Positions 16,684 through 24,624 of a stretch of DNA of 64,000 nt are shown in pieces; positions within the stretch are counted from its first letter, which is position 1, and each line of letters begins with the position of its first letter. The DNA is from Aminipila sp963524205. Its GTDB lineage: Bacteria; Bacillota; Clostridia; Peptostreptococcales; Anaerovoracaceae. The notes under the pieces are model-generated. The model was not told the DNA's origin. It searched no databases and saw only the letters and a program-made list of their open reading frames with translations. The translations under genes were made by a program, and so were the position numbers. The DNA lies in the NCBI GenBank assembly GCA_963524205.1, contig CAURED010000005.1:1-64000 (forward strand), read 5' to 3'.

Positions 16684-16720
16684 AACATAATCATGATTAT
16701 TTTTCAACCATGATTATGTT
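16684..16720. promoter_or_regulatory. inverted repeat upstream of M20-MFS operon
   Basis: AACATAATCATG (16684-16695) and CATGATTATGTT (16709-16720) form a perfect 12-bp inverted repeat, about 62 bases upstream of the M20 start. It could be an operator. No transcript enters from the left on the plus strand, so a terminator role is less likely despite the T-run after the right arm. The rest of 16721-16832 is A+T-rich with nothing evident. Confidence 0.5.
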
Positions 16721-16832
16721 TATTTTTTTAAAATTTTAGGATTTTATAATTTAAACTAAGTTATACTTAAATTATTTGTTGACTGTGAATTATTATTAAT
16801 AAATATTTAATATATCTGTAATATGCTAAATA

Positions 16833-16861
16833 TTGGTTTTTTCCCAATATTATGTTATACT
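16833..16861 (+). promoter_or_regulatory. promoter and leader of the repeat-rich surface protein
   Basis: TTGGTT (16833-16838), a 17-base spacer and TATACT (16856-16861). The 70-nt leader holds two GCAGGG motifs (16884 and 16906 regions) and AGCTAATGGAAGGAG; no known riboswitch was recognised. Confidence 0.55.
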
Positions 16862-16937
16862 ATTCAGCATTAAGGAATAAAGTGGCAGGGCCTAAACATA
16901 TTGTGCAGGGTAACCTAGCTAATGGAAGGAGATTATT

Positions 16938-17804
16938 ATGAAAAAATTATGTTTTGTCATGATTTTTGCTCTAGTGCTTTCATCAAGTGCATTTGCATTT
17001 GCAGCAACAGCAAAAAATGACAATGAAAAAACTACTCAAAAAGAATCAACTCAAACAACTCAGTCTGCAATTCAGACAACTTCAGGTGCAGTTAAGACTA
17101 CATCAAGTGCTGTTGATACAACTTCAAGTGCAGTTAAAGCTACATCAAGCGCTGTTGATACAAAAGAAAAGACAAAGCTTACTGTTACTGAGAAAAAAGA
17201 ACTTATTTTAAAGAAGTATACTGCGGACGAGCTTTCAGCAGTAAAGAGTGCTGGAGACGCTATTAAAAAGGCAGACTCTACAGTAAAAGTTCTTGATGTT
17301 AACAGTATTGTTTCTGATACTAAAGAATTTAAGTTTGATACACCACCAGTTATTAAAGGCAGCAGAACTTTAATTCCTGTAAGAGCAATTACAGAAGGCT
17401 TAGGTGCAAAGGTTGCTTATGATCAGGCAACAAAGAAAGTTACTATTACAAAAGATGGAACTACAATTGAATTAACACTTGGCAGCAATGTTGCCACTGT
17501 AAATGGCAAACAGGTTACACTTGATACAAGTGCTAATACAATGAACAATAGAACTTATGTACCAATGAGATTTATCATGGAAACATTTAATTTGAAGGTA
17601 ACATATGATAATGACGGAACTATTCAAGTAGCAGATTCTACTGCAGCAGCTACTTCAGGTTCTGCAATTCAGACAACAACAAGCGCAATTCAGACTACAA
17701 CAAGTGCAGTTCAGACAACTTCTGGAGCAGTTAAGACTACATCAAGTGCAGTTGAAACAACTTCTGGAGCAGTTAAAACTACATCAAGCGCAATTCAGAA
17801 ATAA
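16938..17804 (+). CDS. secreted stalk-domain protein (copper amine oxidase N-like) with heptapeptide repeats
   Basis: A signal peptide (residues 1-23, ending AFAFAAT) is followed by tandem seven-residue repeats of the type TTSSAVK/TTSSAVD (about residues 41-72). A copper amine oxidase N-terminal-like 'stalk' domain covers about residues 115-235 (SRTLIPVRAITEGLGAKVAYD, in part; NRTYVPMRFIMETFNLKV). A second run of the same heptads (TTTSAIQ, TTSGAVK, TTSSAVE) closes the protein. There is no LPXTG or SLH motif, so it is secreted or wall-associated by unknown means. Thr/Ser-rich repeats suggest an extended, possibly glycosylated linker. GGAAGGAG precedes the ATG. Monocistronic with its own terminator. 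Function unknown. Confidence 0.85.
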   Translation: MKKLCFVMIFALVLSSSAFAFAATAKNDNEKTTQKESTQTTQSAIQTTSGAVKTTSSAVDTTSSAVKATSSAVDTKEKTKLTVTEKKELILKKYTADELSAVKSAGDAIKKADSTVKVLDVNSIVSDTKEFKFDTPPVIKGSRTLIPVRAITEGLGAKVAYDQATKKVTITKDGTTIELTLGSNVATVNGKQVTLDTSANTMNNRTYVPMRFIMETFNLKVTYDNDGTIQVADSTAAATSGSAIQTTTSAIQTTTSAVQTTSGAVKTTSSAVETTSGAVKTTSSAIQK

Positions 17805-17816
17805 ACTAATAACTAT

Positions 17817-17857
17817 AAAAGGTGTTGCCTAAAATTGGACAACACCTTTATTTTTTA
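17817..17857 (+). terminator. intrinsic terminator
   Basis: AAAAGGTGTTG (17817-17827) pairs with CAACACCTTT (17840-17849) and is followed by ATTTTTT, directly after the surface-protein gene. Confidence 0.9.
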
Positions 17858-17878
17858 ACTTTTTTTCTGTAATATTTT

Positions 17879-18352
17879 TTACTTTTCTTTTTTGCTTAAT
17901 AGCTGTTCCAATCTAGCCTGTTGTTCTGGTCTGGCCATTTTATATCCATATTGATAAAAATCTAAAACATCTGCATCTTTGACGATTTCCTCAATGGGAC
18001 TACCTACTTCACTCTTATTGCTGTGATTTTTAACAGCTATTGATAAAATCCTGATTTCATCTTCCGTAAAAAGATTAATTTCTTTAAGAAATTTCTGTAC
18101 AGGCAGATATCCTGCTTCTGCATGATCAGCCTGCTTCCCTGTTATAATTCTTCCATAATCATGTATTGCACAGGCGGAGGCAGCAAGTATTGGATCTTCC
18201 CCTCTTTCTTGTGCCATCAAATACCCAAGCTTTGCACAACTTGATATGTGTACACGTTCCCAATCAATAAAATGATCCCTCTCTGGAACAAGTTTTTCAT
18301 ATTTGTCAATTTCCTTTAATAATGCACTTTGTAGTTGTAAAAGTTTATGCAT
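17879..18352 (-). CDS. HD-domain protein, 157 aa
   Basis: A small HD-superfamily metal-dependent phosphohydrolase. The metal ligands are in HISSCAKLGYLM (about residue 35), the HD pair in AIHDYGRI (about 64-65), H in KNHSNK (about 108), and D in VKDADVLDFYQYG (about 127). Substrate is not predictable; relatives act on nucleotides or signalling phosphates. The ATG is preceded by TAAAAGGAGGTAG. It lies 58 bases after rlmH, but the gap contains a perfect dyad matching the array near the GntR genes, so it may have its own regulated promoter. Confidence 0.8.
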   Translation of the reverse strand: MHKLLQLQSALLKEIDKYEKLVPERDHFIDWERVHISSCAKLGYLMAQERGEDPILAASACAIHDYGRIITGKQADHAEAGYLPVQKFLKEINLFTEDEIRILSIAVKNHSNKSEVGSPIEEIVKDADVLDFYQYGYKMARPEQQARLEQLLSKKEK

Positions 18353-18375
18353 AATTCTACCTCCTTTTAAAAAAA

Positions 18376-18397
18376 CTGTATTATTTTAATAATACAG
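18376..18397. promoter_or_regulatory. GntR-type dyad upstream of the HD gene
   Basis: CTGTATTATT (18376-18385), two bases, AATAATACAG (18388-18397): perfect 10-bp arms. It matches the YTGTA-N12-TACAR sites repeated at 30086-31111 next to two GntR genes and lies 24 bases upstream of the HD gene start, suggesting control in trans. Confidence 0.6.
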
Positions 18398-18410
18398 TAA
18401 TACACTATGT

Positions 18411-18890
18411 TTATTTATGATATTGTTCATTTTTGTTAATTTTAAATGCTCTGTATATTTGTTCAAGCAATATAACTCTCATCATTTGATGTGGAAAGGT
18501 CATAGCAGAAAATGAAAGTTTATAATCCGACCTTTGGCTAACTTCTTCAGATAACCCTAAAGAACCACCTATAACAAATACCAGATCACTTTTTCCATCT
18601 AACCCCAGCTGATTTACTTTATCTGCTAACTTTTCTGAACTTAACTGATTGCCCTTTATTTCCAAAGTTATAACATAAGAATCTTTTTTTATTCTTTTTA
18701 ATATGCTTTTACCTTCTGCAATCTTAACTGACTCTTCTTCTGCTGTGGATGCATTGTCTTGCAGCCGTTCCTCTTTTAATTCGTCTATTGACAATGTACA
18801 ATATTTAGATAATCTTTTACTATATTCTTCTATTGCACTGACCCAATATTTTTCTTTTAATTTACCTATACAAACAATTGTAATGTTCAT
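18411..18890 (-). CDS. rlmH: 23S rRNA (pseudouridine1915-N3)-methyltransferase RlmH
   Basis: A 159-residue SPOUT-family methyltransferase that methylates pseudouridine 1915 in helix 69 of 23S rRNA, acting on assembled 70S ribosomes. The knot region is seen as LVFVIGGSLGLSEEV (about 103-117), then KLSFSAMTFPHQMMRVILLEQIYRAF, given here in part, and the C-terminal NEQYHK, all typical. Length is standard. It follows yycJ with 2 bases between, as in Firmicutes where rlmH ends the yyc/wal cluster. Confidence 0.95.
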   Translation of the reverse strand: MNITIVCIGKLKEKYWVSAIEEYSKRLSKYCTLSIDELKEERLQDNASTAEEESVKIAEGKSILKRIKKDSYVITLEIKGNQLSSEKLADKVNQLGLDGKSDLVFVIGGSLGLSEEVSQRSDYKLSFSAMTFPHQMMRVILLEQIYRAFKINKNEQYHK

Positions 18891-18892
18891 TT

Positions 18893-19690
18893 CTATACCT
18901 TATAAATCATACTGATTTCATCCTTCATCATAGTATTTAGCTGAAGCTGTTTTCCTAAATAATGCTCTGATTCCTCTAATACATTTTTTATAGTCTGATA
19001 TGCCATCTCAGGAAAATTATTTTCCCTGCTTAAATGAGCAAGTAACACTCTTCTAGGCTTACTATAGCATTCGTCTAATAATCTGCATAAACATTTCCCT
19101 GCAGCAACATTAGATAAATGCCCTTTATTTCCCAAAATTCTTTGTTTAACATTCCAAGGATATCTTCCGACCTTTAGCATATTCTCGTCATGATTTGCCT
19201 CCAATGCTAAAAGGTCCGCCTGCTTCATTTCAGTGAATATTTCTTCTGTTATGTATCCTGTATCTGTAACAATACTTATTTGTTTTCCCTCTGCGAAAAA
19301 AGAAAAGCCTACAGGTTCTACTGCGTCATGAGATATATGAAAGGGTTTTATTTGTATATCTCCAATGGAAAAAATATCCCCTGTAATAAAAATCTCTCGC
19401 TGTGTCTCAGGAACATTTTCTTCAATCTGTGTCCATGTTCCTGCGTTGGCATAAGTTTTAGCCTCTGGCAGCTTTTTTGATATAACGCGAAGACTTTTAA
19501 CATGGTCTATATGTTCATGGGTGACAAGTACACCCTTAACCTGCTCTTCCGGGGTTTCTGTTGCACTGAGCCCTTCAATTATTTTCTTTCCACTTATTCC
19601 CACGTCTACCAGTAAGGCCGTATTGTTACTTCTTATCAAGTAACAATTCCCACTGCTTCCACTAGAGAATGAACAAAAACTAAATGCCAT
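18893..19690 (-). CDS. yycJ: YycJ/WalJ-type MBL-fold hydrolase, 265 aa
   Basis: A metallo-beta-lactamase-fold protein of the YycJ family. The metal-binding motif is THEHIDHV (about residues 55-62), with further ligands in FHISHDAVEPVGF, VTDTGY and LEANHDE, and a late histidine in LLAHLSREN. YycJ proteins are 5'-3' exonuclease-like enzymes linked to coordination of cell division and replication in wal operons. It has the standard length and sits between yycI and rlmH, 2 bases from the latter. Cytoplasmic. Confidence 0.92.
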   Translation of the reverse strand: MAFSFCSFSSGSSGNCYLIRSNNTALLVDVGISGKKIIEGLSATETPEEQVKGVLVTHEHIDHVKSLRVISKKLPEAKTYANAGTWTQIEENVPETQREIFITGDIFSIGDIQIKPFHISHDAVEPVGFSFFAEGKQISIVTDTGYITEEIFTEMKQADLLALEANHDENMLKVGRYPWNVKQRILGNKGHLSNVAAGKCLCRLLDECYSKPRRVLLAHLSRENNFPEMAYQTIKNVLEESEHYLGKQLQLNTMMKDEISMIYKV

Positions 19691-19705
19691 CTATTTAATT
19701 TCCTT

Positions 19706-20434
19706 TCATGCTTTATATGCATCAATATATTTAGTCTTACCACCATTATAGGTAATCTCCCATGCAGGGAAAGCTGTATCTGATACAAGTGCTTCTCCAT
19801 TAAAGCCCGAATCATTTATCCAGAAAACCAATTGCATCTTTTCTATATGAATTGCTTCTTCAGAATCTTTTTCACTCATAAACATTAATAATGCTTCTTC
19901 AGGTGATGTAACTTTTAGTTTTTTCTTACTTTTAGGTGTTGGTTTTAATAGCTGCCTTGTGACATCTTGTATTTTTCCATCAAGGAAAGTCACCCCAATA
20001 TAACTGTCCCCTATGACAACCTTTTTATAACAATTTTTATATTGTACCACAATAGACTTTCCTTCTGTCACCACCTTGTCAAAAACAAGATTATCATTAA
20101 ATAACTGACAGTCCTTTAAAAACTGGTTCGCAGCCTTATGGTAAGCTTCCACCTTAGAATCTACTGATATATTATATACTTCACGCTTCAAATTCTTTTC
20201 AATAAGATCCTGCTTATCATTATTATACTCAATAGTAATAGCCGGCATATTTTCATATTTATCAGGAATTTCTGTATCCACAAAAATATTTTTTCCCTCA
20301 AGCACAGTAAATAAAACCTCTTTATCCACTATCTTATGATCTGTTTCATTTTTTGTAAGATATGTAAACAAAAGAAATATATTTGTTGCTATCAAAGCTA
20401 CTATTAAAATGTTTTTTGCTTTAGACCAATCCAT
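19706..20434 (-). CDS. yycI: YycI-like membrane-anchored regulator of WalK
   Basis: The protein opens with MDWSKAKNILIVALIATNIFLLF (in part), the typical YycI start: a short cytoplasmic tip and one transmembrane helix (residues 8-26). The 215-residue extracellular part carries a YycI-type beta-rich fold with a late AWEITYNGGKTKYIDAY. In Bacillus YycH and YycI join the WalK histidine kinase in the membrane and restrain it. The gene follows yycH by 18 bases and precedes yycJ by 15. walR and walK themselves are not adjacent. Confidence 0.82.
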   Translation of the reverse strand: MDWSKAKNILIVALIATNIFLLFTYLTKNETDHKIVDKEVLFTVLEGKNIFVDTEIPDKYENMPAITIEYNNDKQDLIEKNLKREVYNISVDSKVEAYHKAANQFLKDCQLFNDNLVFDKVVTEGKSIVVQYKNCYKKVVIGDSYIGVTFLDGKIQDVTRQLLKPTPKSKKKLKVTSPEEALLMFMSEKDSEEAIHIEKMQLVFWINDSGFNGEALVSDTAFPAWEITYNGGKTKYIDAYKA

Positions 20435-20452
20435 TTATTACTTCATCCCCTG

Positions 20453-21943
20453 TTAATATTTCTGAGAATAGCCTTCAGGCTTACCATCATACAAATCAAA
20501 ATACAAAAGAATATCATTGACTTCTACAACCCATACAGGAATCAACTCTAATTTTTTTTCTGTATTTGCTGCTTCATCAACTGACAGCTCAACTGCAGGT
20601 TTTAAGTAACCCGTATACAAGTTATCAATTTTATTTGCAATATCTTCAAAAGAAACATCCTTTGATTCTTCTTTATCAATAAAACCTGCTTTAGTTAAAG
20701 CCTCTCTCATATATTCATAATTCATTGTCAGCATATTTATAGCAGAGATACCTTCTTTATTTGACTTTTTCTGAACTTGATTTTCATCAAAGTTTATAAA
20801 TTCTCTTCTAAAATAAGAAACCTGACCATCTACTACATCTATTATAATAGGCATCTTCTCTTCATAAAACAATTTATTTTTTCCAACCATAAAGCTGAAT
20901 ACAAATCTATAGCTGTTTTTCTTATCGTCTATAGGAGATGCACTTTCTAAGTAAGGTTTTATCTCTTGTCCAGCAATTGTTGTAAATCCTTTATGAGCCC
21001 CCACAAAATCCAACGCTGTATCAAGAGATTCAAACATAGATTTCTGCTCTGAATTATCGTTTTTTACTTCCTCTTTATACTCAATTGAACCTTCATTTGA
21101 ATTAATAATTAAAACCTTTTGTCCATACCCATACATATATATGGTTGTTCCATTTGACTCTTCTACCTTTCTTACAAAATCAAAGGTCTCCCCAAAATAA
21201 GTCTGCGCCATGGCACTATTATTTTCCTTTTCACCTATCTCAGTCTCTTTTTTATACTCAGCAGTCATAATTGCTGGCGGCAATTCAAAAGGAACCAGTG
21301 TATCATTAGTACTTTCTTCTCCCAAAACCGTTTTTAATGGGTAATATGTAGCAGCCTCTTGCTGCTCAAATATCGTATCCAGTTTACTGAAAATATCCAA
21401 AGGTCTGTTTCCTACCACCCCATAATATTTTTTCGTATTTCCATCAAAAATAAATGCACTTTCTTTGCTCCCTTTAGAAAATCCAATTTCTGTAAGGTTG
21501 CTGATATTATCATACCCTTGTAACTTCTTTATATTATATCTTTCACAGAATCCAGCAAATGGTATATTATATTCAAATTTTGCAATAATAGACGGATACT
21601 TCATAACCTCCTTATATTGTTGTTCTGTTATCTCTACAACTGCAATGTTTGTGCCTTGAGAGAAATTCCTAAATGTACTTAATATCTCATTAGTCCAAAG
21701 GGCTTCCTTTTCTTCAAAGGCAACTGTGTAATCTTCATTTCCTTTTCCCAAAATGATCTGGTCTGGCAGGATTACCTTATAGCAACTTAAGACTTCATAT
21801 GGCTCATCGTTATCATTAAATATAAAATTCTCAAGGCTCTTGCTTCCCCACAAAAAATATAATAGTAGTATCGTTGTAAAAACCAATACTACTAGCACTA
21901 TATCTTTAAATTTTTCAATTCTATCTACTTGTAATTTTTCCAT
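20453..21943 (-). CDS. yycH: YycH-like membrane-anchored regulator of WalK, 496 aa
   Basis: One transmembrane helix at residues 15-31 (VLVVLVFTTILLLYFLW) and a large extracellular domain with the YycH-type pattern (ILPDQIILGKGNEDYTVAF in part; FSKLDTIF; VWVVEVNDILLYFDLYDG). It is somewhat longer than the Bacillus protein. The family is assigned from topology, size and its place before yycI and yycJ; direct sequence identity is not obvious by eye, so the call is slightly less sure than its neighbours. It is 28 bases behind a secreted-protein gene and probably shares its WalR-type promoter. Confidence 0.75.
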   Translation of the reverse strand: MEKLQVDRIEKFKDIVLVVLVFTTILLLYFLWGSKSLENFIFNDNDEPYEVLSCYKVILPDQIILGKGNEDYTVAFEEKEALWTNEILSTFRNFSQGTNIAVVEITEQQYKEVMKYPSIIAKFEYNIPFAGFCERYNIKKLQGYDNISNLTEIGFSKGSKESAFIFDGNTKKYYGVVGNRPLDIFSKLDTIFEQQEAATYYPLKTVLGEESTNDTLVPFELPPAIMTAEYKKETEIGEKENNSAMAQTYFGETFDFVRKVEESNGTTIYMYGYGQKVLIINSNEGSIEYKEEVKNDNSEQKSMFESLDTALDFVGAHKGFTTIAGQEIKPYLESASPIDDKKNSYRFVFSFMVGKNKLFYEEKMPIIIDVVDGQVSYFRREFINFDENQVQKKSNKEGISAINMLTMNYEYMREALTKAGFIDKEESKDVSFEDIANKIDNLYTGYLKPAVELSVDEAANTEKKLELIPVWVVEVNDILLYFDLYDGKPEGYSQKY

Positions 21944-21971
21944 TTTTTATCTCATTCCCAAGTTTCACTTG

Positions 21972-22505
21972 CTAATTAAAAATAGATTTGATTAAATTTT
22001 GCAAAAACGCTGCGGTTCCTGATTGAGAAGAATCAAAAAGCTTACTTTCTGCTGATGATTTACTCTTTATAGTAACATAGCTCCGGCTTGAGTAAACAAC
22101 CTTATTCTGATATATGGTTTCTACTTTAATTAAATATAAGCCAGGATTAATTTCTAATTTCTTAGTATAAAAACTCAAATTATTTACTGAGGTAAAATTC
22201 TCAGCCGAACCTACTGGAGTATATCCTATGGTACCTGAAAAGGTCCCATCCAAAATAGCTTTCATATCACTTTCCCCTAAAGATGTTTCAACATCCCCAA
22301 CAGTCTTTTTCACTTCATATGCAGACACCCTTATGGTTTTTGGGGCTGTTATTTTAACGGAAATAAGGAGATTACTTGATGTAATAGAACTGTAACTTAC
22401 TGGATTTACAATGGTAACATCTTGGTCTACTGCTCCAAAAGATACAGTTATACTACTAAAGACCAATGTTAATATTAAAATAAATACAAGTATACACTTC
22501 TTCAA
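21972..22505 (-). CDS. secreted hypothetical protein, 177 aa
   Basis: The start is taken as the TTG at 22503-22505, because AAAGGAGGAG lies 8 bases upstream and the product then opens with a clean signal peptide (MKKCILVFILILTLVFSSITVSFGA in part; cleavage after SFGA). A longer upstream reading has no ribosome binding site. The mature part looks like one beta-sandwich domain (VSYSSITSSNLLISVKIT; GLYLIKVETIYQNKVVYSS in part), ending in a Ser-rich tail. No family is recognised. It heads the yycH-yycI-yycJ-rlmH gene run and lies behind the WalR-type box, which fits a cell-wall role. Confidence 0.7.
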   Translation of the reverse strand: MKKCILVFILILTLVFSSITVSFGAVDQDVTIVNPVSYSSITSSNLLISVKITAPKTIRVSAYEVKKTVGDVETSLGESDMKAILDGTFSGTIGYTPVGSAENFTSVNNLSFYTKKLEINPGLYLIKVETIYQNKVVYSSRSYVTIKSKSSAESKLFDSSQSGTAAFLQNLIKSIFN

Positions 22506-22604
22506 AGTTTTTTCTCCTCCTTTCCTACAATTTTGCCATTTCTCCCACATCAATTTGTGCCACAAACTGGCATAGGGCATAAAATTCACCAATTTACTTC
22601 CAAT

Positions 22605-22636
22605 AGTATACATCACTATTGTTACAACCGTGTTAC
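22605..22636 (-). promoter_or_regulatory. WalR (YycF) box and promoter of the yyc locus
   Basis: TGTTAC (22620-22625), five bases, TGTTAC (22631-22636) matches the published WalR consensus TGTWAH-N5-TGTWAH exactly. On the minus strand a -10 box TATACT lies at 22610-22605, so the WalR box covers the place of the -35 element, which itself is poor. That layout fits an activator-dependent promoter. The predicted start is about 95 bases upstream of the TTG start codon. Confidence 0.65.
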
Positions 22637-22727
22637 AACCGTTTTAAAATGCTTTTACATTTGCAAATTTACTGCTTTTATTGCATAATAATATTATCCT
22701 AAAATTCAAGAGGAGTAACATTACGAA

Positions 22728-23279
22728 ATGAAAATTTTAAAGATTTATACCGATGGTGCTTGTTCTGGAAATCAGAATGAAAATAACATAGGTGGCTGGG
22801 GTTCAGTTCTAGAATATGGTGAACATCAAAAAGAGCTATATGGAGGACAAGCTAATACCACCAATAACCGTATGGAAATGATGGCTTTAATTGAAGCCCT
22901 AATTGCTGTAAAAAAGGATAATCAAACTATTGAAGTTTTTTCTGATAGTTCATATCTAATGAACTGTTTTAGAGAAAAATGGTATGAAGGATGGCTAAAA
23001 AATAATTGGGTAAATTCAAGTAAAAAGCCTGTTGAAAATCGTGACCTTTGGGAAAAATTACTATCCCTTGTTGAAGGCCACAATATTTCTTTTTACAGAG
23101 TAAAGGGACATGTAAATTTAAATAGTAAAACTACAAATTTTAATGCCCTTTACGAGAAATTTATTCAAATGAATGGTGCTGGATTTTCTTTCGAAGATTT
23201 TAAATACATCACCGAAATGAACAACAAAGTTGACGCTCTTGCCAATAAAGGAATTGACCAAATCAGAGAGTCCTTGTAA
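22728..23279 (+). CDS. rnhA: ribonuclease HI
   Basis: A type 1 RNase H, which cuts RNA in RNA-DNA hybrids. The four acidic catalytic residues are visible: D in IYTDGACSGN (residue 8), E in NNRMEMMALIEAL (about 50), D in VFSDSSYLMNCF (about 72) and D in NNKVDALANKG (about 172). A stretch of about 28 extra residues (around NLNSKTTNFNALYEKFIQMN) precedes the last Asp, as in several clostridial RNases H. AAGAGGAG lies before the ATG. Its last 17 bases overlap the end of the convergent class-V aminotransferase gene. Confidence 0.93.
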   Translation: MKILKIYTDGACSGNQNENNIGGWGSVLEYGEHQKELYGGQANTTNNRMEMMALIEALIAVKKDNQTIEVFSDSSYLMNCFREKWYEGWLKNNWVNSSKKPVENRDLWEKLLSLVEGHNISFYRVKGHVNLNSKTTNFNALYEKFIQMNGAGFSFEDFKYITEMNNKVDALANKGIDQIRESL

Positions 23280-24405
23280 TTCTATTAACTGCCTCAATGG
23301 CAGTTTTTATTTGTGCTTTTGTATTGAAAGGTCCCACACTAAGTCTTAGCGCACCCGTTTCCCAGGTTCCGATAGTCTTATGTGCAAGCCCTGCACAATG
23401 AAATCCAGCTCTTCCTGCGATTCCATATATTTCACTGAGCTCATCTGCTACTTGCTCACAACTCTTTCCCTTTATATTAAAAGTAACTATTCCTGCTTTT
23501 TTCTTGCAGTCCTCTACCCCATACACTGTTACACTTTTCATATTTCTGAGACCTTCATCCAGCATTCTTGTAAGGGCTTCTTCATACTCATGAATCGATA
23601 CGATGCCATTCTCAAGTAACATCTCTACGGAACATCCTAACCCCACTATTCCTGGCGCATTGACAGTTCCCGCTTCATACCCTTCAGGCATTTCTTTTGG
23701 CTGTATTCTATCTTTAGAGGAAGTCCCCGTGCCTCCAAGCAAAAGAGGCTCTAACTCCAATCCATCTCGCACATAGAGAAACCCTGTACCCATTGGTCCC
23801 AGTAGACCTTTATGGCCAGGTAGTGCCAATAAATCAATGTTCATTTCAACAACATTAATTGGTATGCATCCACCTGACTGCGCGCCGTCTACCATAAATA
23901 ATAAGTTATTCCTATGTGCAAGCTCTCCAATTTCCCTTATAGGCATAATGGTTCCCGTTACATTTGATGCATGAGTACAAATAATCATACAGGTATTTTC
24001 TTTTATAGCTGCTTTTATATCTCTTAAATTTATACTTCCTGTTCTGTCACATCTTACAATAGTATGCTCTACACCTTTTGATTCCAGCATTTTTAAAGGC
24101 CTAAGAACTGAATTATGTTCCATAGAAGTAGTTATAACATGGTCACCCTGCTTAAGCAGTCCTTGGATGCCTTGATTTAAAGCTCCTGTTGTATTAATAG
24201 TAAAAATAATTCTTCCAGGATTTGCAATATTAAATAATTTAGCTAGATTTTTTCTTGTTTTGTAAATCTCCTCCCCAGTTTTCATGGACATATAATGCCC
24301 TGAGCGTCCGGGATTACCACAATACTCCGCCATACATTTATACATGCACTCAAGCATAGCTTTTGGTTTAGGAAAAGACGTTGCTCCATTATCCAAATAA
24401 ATCAT
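23263..24405 (-). CDS. class V aminotransferase, cysteine desulfurase-like, 380 aa
   Basis: A PLP enzyme of the cysteine desulfurase/selenocysteine lyase family. MIYLDNGATSFPKP opens the protein; the PLP lysine is in LPGHKGLLGPMGTGF (about residue 195), D/Q in DGAQSGG, and a candidate catalytic cysteine is in GFHCAGLAHKTIG (about 335). The start is the ATG at 24403-24405 with GGAGAG upstream; a longer reading would include the ribosome binding site. It could supply sulfur (or selenide) from cysteine; no iscU or mnmA partner is adjacent. Monocistronic. Confidence 0.88.
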   Translation of the reverse strand: MIYLDNGATSFPKPKAMLECMYKCMAEYCGNPGRSGHYMSMKTGEEIYKTRKNLAKLFNIANPGRIIFTINTTGALNQGIQGLLKQGDHVITTSMEHNSVLRPLKMLESKGVEHTIVRCDRTGSINLRDIKAAIKENTCMIICTHASNVTGTIMPIREIGELAHRNNLLFMVDGAQSGGCIPINVVEMNIDLLALPGHKGLLGPMGTGFLYVRDGLELEPLLLGGTGTSSKDRIQPKEMPEGYEAGTVNAPGIVGLGCSVEMLLENGIVSIHEYEEALTRMLDEGLRNMKSVTVYGVEDCKKKAGIVTFNIKGKSCEQVADELSEIYGIAGRAGFHCAGLAHKTIGTWETGALRLSVGPFNTKAQIKTAIEAVNRITRTL

Positions 24406-24624
24406 AATTTCTCTCCATACATACACTTTTTAAGTTGTTTTAGAGAACAAACTGCTCCCTATATGTAATATATGTTTTTTGTTCCTATTATGTTCCTTTA
24501 TTAAGTATTTAGTATCTCGGTAAAATGTGACATATTATATTATTTAATCACTTTACTCTTGTAGCGGCGTAGGTGTATAATTATGCCCATATAAAGAAAA
24601 AGAAAAGGAAAGAGAGGAATTATA

